64,000 nt of DNA from PALSA-555 sp963821325 (GTDB taxonomy: Bacteria; Actinomycetota; Acidimicrobiia; IMCC26256; PALSA-555), in NCBI GenBank assembly GCA_963821325.1, contig CAWGDC010000001.1, forward strand, positions 124,001-188,000. The letters run 5' to 3'. Made by a program: the position numbers and the translations under genes. The notes beneath the pieces are model-generated. The model worked only from the letters and a program-made list of their open reading frames with translations, had not been told where the DNA came from and made no database searches. Below are positions 9,092-17,138 of the stretch, piece by piece. How positions within the stretch are numbered: position 1 is the first letter of the stretch; the number at the start of each line of letters is the position of its first letter.

Positions 9092-9113
9092 ATCCGTATG
9101 ATCGCACGGATAT
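9090..9113. promoter_or_regulatory. ArsR-type operator palindrome
   Basis: ATATCCGT (9090-9097) and ACGGATAT (9106-9113) are perfect inverted half-sites around an 8-base centre; the 24-bp site has the 12-12 geometry of ArsR/SmtB boxes. It overlaps the first base of the ArsR ATG, implying a leaderless or near-leaderless transcript with the repressor sitting on the promoter start. Confidence 0.7.
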
Positions 9114-9196
9114 ACAGCCTCGTGCAAGCGGACGGGTTCTCGGCCCGTGGCGGGATCCCCGCGCTTCCAGCAGATCGCACTTCAGGGGCTGCACGA

Positions 9197-10137
9197 TCAG
9201 CCGATCGTGAAGTTGCGCATGCGGTCGTGGACTCGGAGCGGATTGTCGGCGAGGTAGGTCTGGGTGGTGGCGACATGATGGTGCCGGAGCACGAGGCGGA
9301 TGTCTTGGACGGGGACGCTGCGGGCGTCGAGGGTGCCGGCGAGGGTTCGTCGCAGATCGTGAGGGCGTAGGTCCGCAACGCCGATCTGGGCTCCCCGGGC
9401 GCGCACGACGCGGCGGATCCCTTCGCGTCCGAGTCCCTGCTCGGTCTCGGCGGCGACGTCGGCGCGAGGACTCCGGAGCGCCAGGACGACCGGGACGTCG
9501 GCGATCGCGGGGCCGACTTCCCCGATCACCCGGTCCTGCCAGCGGGCGAGAGCGTCGGAGAGCTGGGGCGGGATCGCCAGGCGATCGGGGCGGCCACCCT
9601 TGCCCGGGAAGACGAGCCAATCGGCGGCGAGATCGACATGGCGCCAGCGCAGCACGCTGATCTCACCGGCGCGCAGCCCCGTGAAGATGCCCAGCATCAG
9701 CACCATGCGGTCGCGTGCGGCGGCCAAGTCGGCGCCCTCGGTCGCGGCCAGCAGGGCTCCGATCTGGGTCTCGGTGAGCCAATGGGAAGTGCAGACTCGG
9801 CCAGGCCGGATGCGGACCCGCCGGGTGATCCCTCGGTGGGGTCAGCATCGACGCGGCCCGTCGCGTGCGCCCAGCCGAAGATCGACTGCAAGCACACCCG
9901 GTAGGCGCGCACGGTGGTGGGTGCCCACCCGGGACCCGGGCGGTCCTGTTGGGTCAGGAAGGCGACGAGGTCGTCGGCGGTGAAGCCCCGCAGCGTTTTG
10001 GTGGGGTGGCGGCGCTGGAGCTGGGCGTAGGTGTAGCCCCAGGTCTTGCGGGTGTCCTCAGAACGGATGGCACAGGCGCGCTCGGCATAGAAGACGGCGA
10101 CGGTGTCAGGCCATAGCGGGACGTCGAGTGCGAACAC
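9197..10137 (-). mobile_element. Tyrosine recombinase/integrase of the tRNA-Gly element (one frame break)
   Basis: The N-terminal SAM-like domain includes FALDVPLWPDTVAVFYAERA, TWGYTYAQLQRRHPTKTLRG and PTTVRAYRVCLQSIFGWAHA. The catalytic domain includes GIFTGLRAGEISVLRWRHVD (Arg I), HDLRRTLAGTLDA (HxxR) and LRHHHVATTQTYL (third box with the Tyr nucleophile). A shift near 9830 separates the halves; the bridging frame reads LTETQIGALLAATEGADLAA. A GTG at 10137 is the likely start. Total about 310 residues, normal for the family. It lies on the 3' side of the intact tRNA-Gly, the standard place for an element that integrates there. If the break is real the element can no longer move by itself. 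Confidence 0.8.
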
Positions 10138-10307
10138 GGCAGGCTCTCCCCGGTAAGCGACTGGTCGCCCCGAGCCTCCGGGCCGAGCGGCACCAACGCG
10201 CGGATAGGGACTGCCAACTGGACGGGCGGCGCGGGCGCACCTCAAGCCGCCCGCAGGCCGACCACACCTTGCACGTCGTCGAGCCGGGCACGGCGCGTAC
10301 GCTGATG

Positions 10308-10477
10308 GGGATGGCTTGGCCGATCAAAGACCGCGGGTCGGTGGTCCGAGTCACCGCGGCACCGCGAGAAGCAGCACGCGGCTTCGCGAGTGGTGGGATT
10401 CGTGGGAGCGCACCGAATCGGTCGAACGTGATGTGCCTGCCGCGACGGTGCTGGCCGAGTTGCGCAACGAGCCCTAA
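10308..10477 (+). pseudogene. Probable antitoxin remnant upstream of the PIN toxin
   Basis: A frame ending at 10477 encodes RLREWWDSWERTESVERDVP followed by AATVLAELRNEP and a stop, three bases before the toxin start. The acidic, helical tail resembles the C-terminal toxin-binding part of Phd/VapB antitoxins. No intact DNA-binding N-terminus can be followed upstream; candidate starts near 10308 lie in another frame. The call rests on the tail and on gene order. Nothing else is recognised in 10138-10307. Confidence 0.4.
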
Positions 10478-10480
10478 CGG

Positions 10481-10890
10481 GTGCCCAGCCGCTATGTGCT
10501 CGACGCCTCGGCCGGCGTCGAGATCCTCCAGCGCACACCCGACGGATTGGCGCTAGGTAGTCGACTTCGACGAGAACCGGGCGAGCTCTGGACCGCCGAG
10601 CACTTCCACGTCGAGGTCGCCAAGGTCTTTCGCCGTGACGTCCTCACCGGCGTGCTTACCGAGACACGCGCCCAAGCCCTCGTCGACGAGCTCGTGGCAT
10701 GGCCCTTGTTCGTCGCATCCGTCGGACCGCTACTCCTCGAGGCCTGGACGCTGCGGCACAACGTGACCATCCATGACGCCATCTACGTCGCGCTGACCCG
10801 CCAACTCGATGACGCCGTCCTCGTGACCACGAGAACCTGGCCCGTGCTCCCGGCCTCGGGGTCGAGACCATCAGCCCCGACGAGATGTGA
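10481..10890 (+). CDS. PIN-domain toxin, VapC-type (one frame break near the end)
   Basis: GTG start giving MPSRYVLDASAGVEILQ, the first Asp of the PIN ribonuclease site. Further acidic residues lie in WTAEHFHVEVAKVFRR and in NVTIHDAIYVALTRQLDD. The C-terminus is broken by one missing base near 10830; restoring it gives VTDENLARAPGLGVETISPD, the fourth acidic position and usual end, with a stop at 10890. About 136 residues, normal for VapC. Relatives cleave tRNA or rRNA and are held inactive by the upstream antitoxin. In a mobile element such pairs usually act as stability modules. Confidence 0.7.
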
Positions 10891-10967
10891 GCGCCGGCTC
10901 AAAGCCGGACACTACCCACACGGCGCGGATACCGGACGGATGGGACGAGGTTCCGCCACGCAAACAG

Positions 10968-10992
10968 GAGGTGGCATAGCGGCATCAGTAGC
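10968..10992. repeat. 25-bp direct repeat, copy B
   Basis: Identical over 25 bases to 5667-5691. It lies between the toxin gene and the tRNA-Gly 3' end, about 57 bases from the attachment site. Confidence 0.6.
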
Positions 10993-11049
10993 GGCGTGAT
11001 GCTCTTGCCGGAAGGACCAATCTTCCAGGCAGTCTGACCTGGGGTGATG

Positions 11050-11125
11050 TGGAGCGGACGACGGGATTCGAACCCGCGACCCTCACCTTGGCAAGGTGAT
11101 GCTCTACCAGCTGAGCCACGTCCGC
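11050..11125 (-). tRNA. tRNA-Gly (GCC anticodon)
   Basis: A 76-nt cloverleaf reads on the minus strand: acceptor GCGGACG pairs perfectly with CGTCCGC, D arm GCTC/GAGC, anticodon stem TCACC/GGTGA with loop TTGCCAA (anticodon GCC), T arm GCGGG/CCCGT with TTCGAAT, discriminator T and encoded CCA at 11050-11052. It is the intact copy at the insertion site; its 3' portion is duplicated at 4729-4779 and 615-667. Confidence 0.97.
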
Positions 11126-11215
11126 GCGAGGCATCGAGGATAGCGCCGTCGCGTCGGCCGAGCCGCTCCCCGCGCACCGACGCTCGGCGGGATCCGGGGT
11201 CGATGCCGAGGGCTC

Positions 11216-12154
11216 CTAGGTGCCGGCGAGGCGGGCGACGACCGGCGCGAAGGCAGGGAAGCTGTCGTCGCCGACGACGATGTACGAGACGCCCCATCGC
11301 TCTCGGCGTTGCACGAGGGTGTCGCAGACCTCGTCGACGGTGCCGACGAGCGCGACGCCGGAGGCGAGCGCGTCGTCGGGCGAGATGCCGAATCCGGGCG
11401 CGAGGCTCTCCGCGAGCCCGTGGGCGTCGTCGGTGATGGCGGCGAGGAAGTAGCGGATCTGGAGCTCGAGCTCGTCGAAGCGGGGACCGGCGCCGTCGCG
11501 GATCCACTGGACCTTTTGGCTGGTCTGGTCGGCGAGCGACGACTGAATGGCATCGTTCGTGATGGCGCCGGCTCGCAGGTTGGGGTTGATGCCGACGATG
11601 TCGGCTTCCCGGCCCGCGAGGCGTAGGAGCCGCGGGCCGCCACCGCCGACGAGGATGGGCGGGTGGGGCTTCTGGACGGGCTTGGGGATCCCGTTGTAGG
11701 AGCGGATCGTGTAGCTCGGTCCCGTGTGGTTGAACGGCTCGTCGCCCCAGGCGCCCTTGACGACGGCGAGTGCCTCGGCGAGGCGGTCGATGCGCACCTT
11801 CGGTGGGTCGTAGGCGAGGCCAAGGGCCTCGTAGTCGGTCTGCATCCAGCCGGCGCCGAGCCCGAACTCGAGGCGGCCGTCGGAGAGCAGGTCGACGGTC
11901 GCGGCTTCCTTCGCCGTGACGGCGGGGTGCTTGTAGTCGTTGCCGAGGACGAGCATCCCGACACGGAGCTGCTCTGTGACGGCGGCCGCGAAGGAGATGG
12001 CGACCATCGGTGCCATCTCGGTGTCGATGAAGTGATCCGGGACGAACAGGGTCGAGTAGCCGAGGTCCTCCACGTGGCGGGCGAGGTCACGCCAGTCGCG
12101 GGATCCGTGGGAGCCGCCGGCCTGGACCCCGAAGCGGAACGGTCGAGGGGTCAC
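11216..12154 (-). CDS. LLM-class F420-dependent oxidoreductase (MSMEG_2516-like, TIGR03621)
   Basis: About 312 residues from a GTG at 12154 (VTPRPFRFGVQAGG), overlapping the upstream stop as GTGA. Luciferase-like TIM barrel: LGYSTLFVPDHFIDTEMAPM, RVGMLVLGNDYKHPAVTAKE, LLSDGRLEFGLGAGWMQTDY, PPILVGGGGPRLLRLAGREA and a C-terminal GTVDEVCDTLVQRRERWGVS. The subfamily uses F420 for hydride transfer on unknown substrates. It is a tandem paralog of the upstream gene and they form a two-gene operon. It starts just past the tRNA, so it marks the core side of the insertion junction. Confidence 0.88.
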   Translation of the reverse strand: MTPRPFRFGVQAGGSHGSRDWRDLARHVEDLGYSTLFVPDHFIDTEMAPMVAISFAAAVTEQLRVGMLVLGNDYKHPAVTAKEAATVDLLSDGRLEFGLGAGWMQTDYEALGLAYDPPKVRIDRLAEALAVVKGAWGDEPFNHTGPSYTIRSYNGIPKPVQKPHPPILVGGGGPRLLRLAGREADIVGINPNLRAGAITNDAIQSSLADQTSQKVQWIRDGAGPRFDELELQIRYFLAAITDDAHGLAESLAPGFGISPDDALASGVALVGTVDEVCDTLVQRRERWGVSYIVVGDDSFPAFAPVVARLAGT

Positions 12155-13095
12155 GTCCCGGCCAGTCGCTCGACGATGGGGGCGAAGGCCTCGGCGACGG
12201 CGTCGTCGACGACGATGTAGCTCATCTGCCATCGTTCGCGTCGGGCGAGCAGGTCCTCGATCATCTGCTCGACCGTGCCGACGATGGCGATCGGGGTCTC
12301 CAACGCGACGTCGGCGGTGACGCCGAACGCGGGCGCCATCGCCGCGGCGAGCGACTCGCGGTCGTCGGTGAAGTGGACGAAGCCGGCGTACTGCTGGATC
12401 TCGAGGTCGTCGAAGCGGTCGCCGGCCGCGTCGCGGACCCATTGCAGCTTCTGGTCGGTGGCGGCGCCGCTGAGGGATTGGGCGGCGTCGGGGTGCTCGG
12501 CTTCGCCGCGGCGGAGATTGGCGTTGATGCCGACGATGTCGGCTTCGCGGGCCGCGAGTGACAGCACCCGCTTGGCGCCACCGCCGACGAGGATCGGCGG
12601 TCCGGGTTGCTGCACGGGCCGGGGACCGCCGTCGAGGTTGCTGATCTGGTAGTGCTTGCCGTCGAAAGAGAACTCGCCGTCGGCGAACAGGCCCTTCAGG
12701 ACGGCGATGGACTCGGCGAGACGGTCGACGCGGACACCCGGCGGGTCGAGCGGCAGGCCCGCTTTCTCGTAGTCGACGGTCATCCAGCCGGCGCCGACGC
12801 CCAGCTCGAGTCGCCCGTCGGAGAGCAGGTCGAGGGTGGCGGCCTCGCGGGCCAGGACGACTGGGTGCTTGTAGTCGTTGCCGAGGACGAGCGCTCCGAC
12901 GCGCAACCGGGTGGTCGCCTCGGCGACCATCGCCATCGCGGGGATCGGCGCGAGTGGGTGGTCGACAAAGTGGTCGGGGACGAAGAGCGTCGAGTAGCCG
13001 AGGTCCTCCCACTTCCGGGCGCCGTCGCGGTACTGGCGTGCCGATTCGGCTCGTGGCGCCATGACGCCGAAGCGGAACTTGCGGTCGTGGGGCAT
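12151..13095 (-). CDS. LLM-class F420-dependent oxidoreductase (MSMEG_2516-like, TIGR03621)
   Basis: 314 residues, start MPHDRKFRFGVMAPRAE. The same fold and motif order as its downstream neighbour: LGYSTLFVPDHFVDHPLAPI, RVGALVLGNDYKHPVVLARE, LLSDGRLELGVGAGWMTVDY, PPILVGGGAKRVLSLAAREA, GTVEQMIEDLLARRERWQMS. About half the residues match the paralog, so the pair arose by an old tandem duplication. It is first in the operon. A redox role with F420H2 is known for the class; the substrate is not determined. Confidence 0.88.
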   Translation of the reverse strand: MPHDRKFRFGVMAPRAESARQYRDGARKWEDLGYSTLFVPDHFVDHPLAPIPAMAMVAEATTRLRVGALVLGNDYKHPVVLAREAATLDLLSDGRLELGVGAGWMTVDYEKAGLPLDPPGVRVDRLAESIAVLKGLFADGEFSFDGKHYQISNLDGGPRPVQQPGPPILVGGGAKRVLSLAAREADIVGINANLRRGEAEHPDAAQSLSGAATDQKLQWVRDAAGDRFDDLEIQQYAGFVHFTDDRESLAAAMAPAFGVTADVALETPIAIVGTVEQMIEDLLARRERWQMSYIVVDDAVAEAFAPIVERLAGT

Positions 13096-13149
13096 CGGGG
13101 CACGCTAACGGGACGGCCCGCGCACGGTCCATTGGGGTGGTCGAGGTTC

Positions 13150-13590
13150 CTACCGCCCGGTCGAGCCGAACCCGAAGGTGTCGCGGGTCGTGACGTCGAG
13201 GGTGGCGACGGGGACCCAGTCGATCGACTGCGCCGCGACGATCACGAGCTGCGCGATCCGGTCGCCGCGGTGCACGAGGTACGGCTCATGGGGATCGGTG
13301 TTGACGAGCAGGACTTGGAGCTCGCCGCGGTACTGGGGGTCGATGAGCCCCGGGGTGTTGAGGCAGGTGACGCCGTGGCGTAGCGCCAGCCCCGAGCGGG
13401 GGAGGACGAGCCCGCAGTAGCCGGGCGGGATCGCGAGGGCGACGCCGGTCGGGACGAGGGCGCGGCCGCCGGCGGGATCGAGCGGGGTATCGACGCGGGC
13501 GGTGAGGTCGTGGCCGGCGTCGTCGTCGTGGGCCGGCGTGGGAAGGGGAAGGTCCGCGTCGAGCTGGCTGATGCGGATCCGGAGGCTCAA
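13150..13590 (-). CDS. dut: dUTP diphosphatase (trimeric dUTPase)
   Basis: 146 residues holding all five trimeric dUTPase motifs in order: DDDAGHDL (1), PRSGLALRHG (2), NTPGLIDPQYRGEL (3, with the catalytic Asp and Tyr), GDRIAQLVIV (4) and the C-terminal FGFGSTGR (5, the Phe that closes over the base). It hydrolyses dUTP to dUMP and pyrophosphate, supplying dTMP synthesis and keeping uracil out of DNA. The TTG start overlaps the DUF3501 stop (TTGA), so it is translationally coupled as the last gene of the Fur/rubrerythrin operon. Confidence 0.95.
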   Translation of the reverse strand: MSLRIRISQLDADLPLPTPAHDDDAGHDLTARVDTPLDPAGGRALVPTGVALAIPPGYCGLVLPRSGLALRHGVTCLNTPGLIDPQYRGELQVLLVNTDPHEPYLVHRGDRIAQLVIVAAQSIDWVPVATLDVTTRDTFGFGSTGR

Positions 13591-14165
13591 GGGGCGAGGT
13601 CCCCGACGAGCTCGTCGCGCTGCTCGTCGGTGAGCAGGATGGTGGCCTGGTACTCGGGGTGGTCGACGATGATCCGGACGGGTCCGTCCGCGAACGCGCG
13701 CTGCTGCTCGGGGCTGAGCGTGAAGGTGAGGTAGTGGACGGTCGTGGTGGTGTCGGTTCGGGTGAGTCGCTCCACGTCCTGGGCCCTCCCGGTCGATCGT
13801 TCGTCATGGACCGCGAGGTGGATGTGCTCGTGGACGCCGACGAGTCGGGGCAGCCAGTAGCGCAGCGCCTGGTCGTCGGTGATCTCGATGAACAGCGTCC
13901 CCGAGAGCTCACCCGTCGCGGGGACGAGCTCGTTGTAGGTCTCGACCTCGTGGGCGATCTGCTCGTCGCGCAGCATCCGTTCAGCCCGGGCCATCTCTTG
14001 GATCTGGAAGCGCATCGTCGCGGCGTTCTCGAACACGATCGTCATGAGGTCGCCGAGGGGGATGCGGCGACGTTTCTTCATGGCGATGATCTCGGCTCGG
14101 AAGGCGTCGCGCTCCCGTTCGTACTCGCGGAGGTCCTTGATGTCGGCGACCGTGAGCTTGCGCAT
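13587..14165 (-). CDS. DUF3501 family protein
   Basis: About 192 residues from ATG 14165 (MRKLTVADIKDLREYERERD), one base after the upstream stop. Recognisable PF12007 features: FRAEIIAMKKRRRIPLGDLM, TIVFENAATMRFQIQEMARA, VETYNELVPATGELSGTLFI and HEHIHLAVHDER. The function is unknown. The family is commonly encoded beside rubrerythrin-like and heterodisulfide-reductase-like Fe-S proteins, as here, which points to an oxidative-stress or redox module. ORF extension to 14192 is possible but would overlap the upstream gene. Confidence 0.88.
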   Translation of the reverse strand: MRKLTVADIKDLREYERERDAFRAEIIAMKKRRRIPLGDLMTIVFENAATMRFQIQEMARAERMLRDEQIAHEVETYNELVPATGELSGTLFIEITDDQALRYWLPRLVGVHEHIHLAVHDERSTGRAQDVERLTRTDTTTTVHYLTFTLSPEQQRAFADGPVRIIVDHPEYQATILLTDEQRDELVGDLAP

Positions 14166-14166
14166 G

Positions 14167-14580
14167 TCAGGCCTCCTCGAGTCCGTAGGCACGGGCGAGC
14201 ACCTGCACCGGATGGACCGGCCCCTTCGTAGTGGCCTCGCGGATCGCGGTGTTCGCCAGATGGCAGTCGCCGGCGACGAGCTCGGCGGAGTCGGCGCGGA
14301 GCGTGTCCATGAGCGGCGCCGCTATGCGGTGGGCCATCTCGACGTTGGCCGCCCGCAGTCCCCAGGTGCCGTCGATGGCGCTGCACCGCTCGACGACGGA
14401 GACGTGCGCGCCGGTGAGGGCGAGCAGGTCGATCATGCGGAACAGGTCCTTGAACGACGGGCAGAACTTCACGCAGAGGCGACAGTCCGAGCAGACCTGG
14501 AAGGAGCGGTCGCGCTCGGCGCGCGTGTCGGCGGCGTCGAAGTAGTCCGAGGCGAGGGGATCGTAGAGATGGGTCGTCAC
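14167..14580 (-). CDS. GlpC/HdrD-like Fe-S oxidoreductase, internally deleted
   Basis: 137 residues with two ends of a protein that is normally above 400. The N-terminus has CSDCRLCVKFCPSF, the first [4Fe-4S] ferredoxin motif, then FKDLFRMIDLL. It jumps in frame to HVSVVERCSAIDGTWGLR and GDCHLANTAIRE, the last CCG-type cysteine region, and ends VLARAYGLEEA. The second ferredoxin motif and the first CCG domain (roughly 270 residues) are missing, with no stop or shift at the joint. It could be a deletion, a reduced protein, or an assembly collapse. It sits between rubrerythrin and DUF3501, where the full-length protein is expected. Confidence 0.75.
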   Translation of the reverse strand: MTTHLYDPLASDYFDAADTRAERDRSFQVCSDCRLCVKFCPSFKDLFRMIDLLALTGAHVSVVERCSAIDGTWGLRAANVEMAHRIAAPLMDTLRADSAELVAGDCHLANTAIREATTKGPVHPVQVLARAYGLEEA

Positions 14581-14597
14581 GAGGCACGCTCCCTGGC

Positions 14598-14625
14598 GAC
14601 GGCCCCGGGCGGAGCCGGGGCCGTC
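14598..14625. terminator. Strong GC hairpin between rubrerythrin and the Fe-S gene
   Basis: GACGGCCCCGG (14598-14608) and CCGGGGCCGTC (14615-14625) are perfect 11-base arms around a 6-base loop. There is no T-run on either side. On the minus-strand transcript it lies just 3' of the rubrerythrin stop, so it may stabilise that end or attenuate read-through into the Fe-S gene. Confidence 0.5.
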
Positions 14626-14647
14626 ACAGCGCGGGAGTGGACGTTGG

Positions 14648-15067
<420 letters not shown>

Positions 15068-15076
15068 CGTTGCGGG

Positions 15077-15529
15077 CTACTCCTTGGTTTTCTCTTGGGT
15101 TGGGACAGCTGCGGCGGCGCAGTCTTCGCAGACGCCGCGGAAATGCACCTCCACGTCGGCGACGGTGAAGCCACGCCGGTCGCGGGCGGCGAGGCGCAGG
15201 TCACGGACGTCGACGAGCACGTCTCGAACCCGGCCGCACACAGTGCAGATGAGATGGTGGTGGGCGTGCTCCACGTTCGGGTCGACGCGCACGCTGCCGG
15301 TGCCGAGGTGGATGAGCTCTACCTCGCGCATCGCCTCGAGGTCGTGGACCGTCTGGTACACGGTCTTCAGGGAGATCGTCGGCATCGCGGCCCGAGCCCG
15401 CTCGTACAGGGCTTCGACCGTCGGATGGCTCGCGTCCCCCTGCAGCAGCCCGAAGATCGCGCGGCGCTGCGGGGTGACCCGCAGACCCTGGTGCCGGAAC
15501 CGCTCGGTGAGCTCGTCCACCGTTCTCAT
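15077..15529 (-). CDS. Fur/PerR-family transcriptional repressor
   Basis: 150 residues. Winged helix GLRVTPQRRAIFGLLQGDAS, HPTVEALYERARAAMPTISL and KTVYQTVHDLEAMREVELIH, then the metal domain NVEHAHHHLICTVCGRV with HHH plus CxxC and a second CEDC near the C-terminus (structural zinc). Linkage to rubrerythrin favours a peroxide sensor (PerR role) over an iron-uptake regulator. It leads the operon with rubrerythrin, the Fe-S protein, DUF3501 and dut, and probably represses it through the palindrome just upstream. Confidence 0.9.
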   Translation of the reverse strand: MRTVDELTERFRHQGLRVTPQRRAIFGLLQGDASHPTVEALYERARAAMPTISLKTVYQTVHDLEAMREVELIHLGTGSVRVDPNVEHAHHHLICTVCGRVRDVLVDVRDLRLAARDRRGFTVADVEVHFRGVCEDCAAAAVPTQEKTKE

Positions 15530-15545
15530 GACAACGCCAGTTTAA

Positions 15546-15560
15546 CGACAACGATTGTCG
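15546..15560. promoter_or_regulatory. Fur/PerR box
   Basis: CGACAA (15546-15551) and TTGTCG (15555-15560) form a perfect 6-3-6 palindrome, 17 bases before the Fur-family start and 59 before the divergent CoA synthetase. It fits an autoregulatory operator; the divergent gene might share it. Confidence 0.6.
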
Positions 15561-15618
15561 ATTGCCAGCCGGGCTCGCCGGCCGGTGGGGCCGCTGTCCG
15601 GCCTACGCTCCCGGGCCG

Positions 15619-17058
15619 ATGGCCCTACTGATCGGCGACGTGCTGCGGCACGCCGCCGGGGTCGTCCCCACCCGGCTCGCCGCCACGATGGGTCCCGACG
15701 AGCTCACCTTCGGGGAGCTCGACGCGGCGTCGAGCCGCATGGCCCGCGCGCTCGCCGCCGCCGGTGTCGGCCGCGGCGACCGGGTGGCGTGGTGGGGCGA
15801 AACCTCGCTCGAGGCCATGCCGATCTTCGGCGCCGCGGCGAAGCTCGGCGCGGCGTTCATGCCGGTGAACGCCCGGCTCGGCGCGGACGAGGCCGGCGAG
15901 GTGCTCGACTACGCCCGCCCGACGCTCACCGTCGTGGACGACGCCCACGGCGACGCGCCGTTCCGCTCGGTCCCCCAGGCGGCGCTGTTCGCGGAGGCCG
16001 AGCACCAGCCGGGGAGCGACGTGATCGACACCACCCTCGACGAGGATGCCACCCACGTCGTGTTCTTCACGAGCGGGAGCACTGGCCGCTCGAAGGGCGT
16101 GGTCCTGTCCCATCGGGCGAGCTACCTGCGCAGCTTCCCGAACCTGATCACCGACTGGACGGGCTCGACGGTCTGCATGTTCCCGCTGTTCCACATGTCG
16201 GGCTGGTCGATGGCGCTGAACGCCTGGCAGATGCGCCTCCCCGTCCACCTCGCCCCGCCGGACGCCGCCGCGCTGCTCGAGACGACCGAGCGGCGCCGCG
16301 CCACCCGCCTCTACTGCCTGCCCGCGGTGTGGACCCGGGTGCTGGAGGCCGACCGCCAGCCCTACGACCTGTCGTCGCTGCGGGAGTGCGACACGGGCAC
16401 CTCGGCCACCCCACCGGAGCTGCTCCGCGCGATCAAGACGGCGTTCCCGGCAACGGCGACGCGCATCTACTACGGGTCGACCGAGGCCGGCCCGGCGACG
16501 CTGCTCGGCGACGTCGACCTCGAACGCAAGCCGGGGTCGGTGGGGCTGCCGGCGCCGGGCGTCGACCTGCGGCTCGCCGACGACGGCGAGGTGTGCGTCC
16601 GCAGCGCGTTCCTCATGGACGGTTACTTCGAGGCGCCGGACGCCACCGCCGAGGCGTTGCGGGACGGCTGGTATCACACCGGTGACCTCGGGGCGGTCGA
16701 CGACGAGGGCTACCTATCGATCGTCGGCCGCGCCCGCGACGTGCTCCGCACCGGTGGCGAGACCGTCGCGCCGGGCGAGGTGGAGCAGGTCCTCGCCGCG
16801 CATGCCGCCGTCGCCGAGGTCGCGGTCGTCGGGCTGCCCGACGCGCGCTGGGGCGAGGTCGTGTGCGCCGTCGTCGTCCCGACGGCCGGGCGTCGCGACG
16901 AGCTGACCGTCGACGCGTTGCGGGCCCACTGCGAGGGGCGCCTCGCCGGGTTCAAGCAGCCCCGCCGCGTCGAGCTCGTCGACGCGTTGCCCCGCACGCC
17001 GGCGACCGGGCAGATCCAGCGCACCCTGCTCGTCGCGCGGCTCACCGGCACCGCGTAG
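15619..17058 (+). CDS. AMP-dependent acyl-CoA synthetase/ligase
   Basis: 479 residues from MALLIGDVLRHAAGVVPTRL at 15619; upstream in-frame codons look non-coding. ANL-family motifs: VVFFTSGSTGRSKGVVLSHR (P-loop), IYYGSTEAGPATLL (A5), DGWYHTGDLGAVDDEGYLSI (A7 with the ribose-binding Asp), GRARDVLRTGGETVAPGEVE (A8) and PRTPATGQIQR where the catalytic Lys of A10 (usually TxxGK) is Gln. The Lys change could lower adenylation. Family members activate carboxylic acids to CoA esters through acyl-AMP. It precedes a Liv-type importer on the same strand, which suggests activation of the imported acid. Confidence 0.88.
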   Translation: MALLIGDVLRHAAGVVPTRLAATMGPDELTFGELDAASSRMARALAAAGVGRGDRVAWWGETSLEAMPIFGAAAKLGAAFMPVNARLGADEAGEVLDYARPTLTVVDDAHGDAPFRSVPQAALFAEAEHQPGSDVIDTTLDEDATHVVFFTSGSTGRSKGVVLSHRASYLRSFPNLITDWTGSTVCMFPLFHMSGWSMALNAWQMRLPVHLAPPDAAALLETTERRRATRLYCLPAVWTRVLEADRQPYDLSSLRECDTGTSATPPELLRAIKTAFPATATRIYYGSTEAGPATLLGDVDLERKPGSVGLPAPGVDLRLADDGEVCVRSAFLMDGYFEAPDATAEALRDGWYHTGDLGAVDDEGYLSIVGRARDVLRTGGETVAPGEVEQVLAAHAAVAEVAVVGLPDARWGEVVCAVVVPTAGRRDELTVDALRAHCEGRLAGFKQPRRVELVDALPRTPATGQIQRTLLVARLTGTA

Positions 17059-17138
17059 CCCCACGATGCGTCGCCGTGCCGACCGGCGCCGGCGGTGCGA
17101 TACTGCCACCGCCCGATTGGCCAGGCAGAGGGGGAGCA

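Noticed and set aside
12151..13132. Single fused double-domain F420 oxidoreductase
   Set aside because: A stop at 12151-12153 and a GTG start overlapping it separate two complete proteins; the apparent join is an out-of-frame reading.
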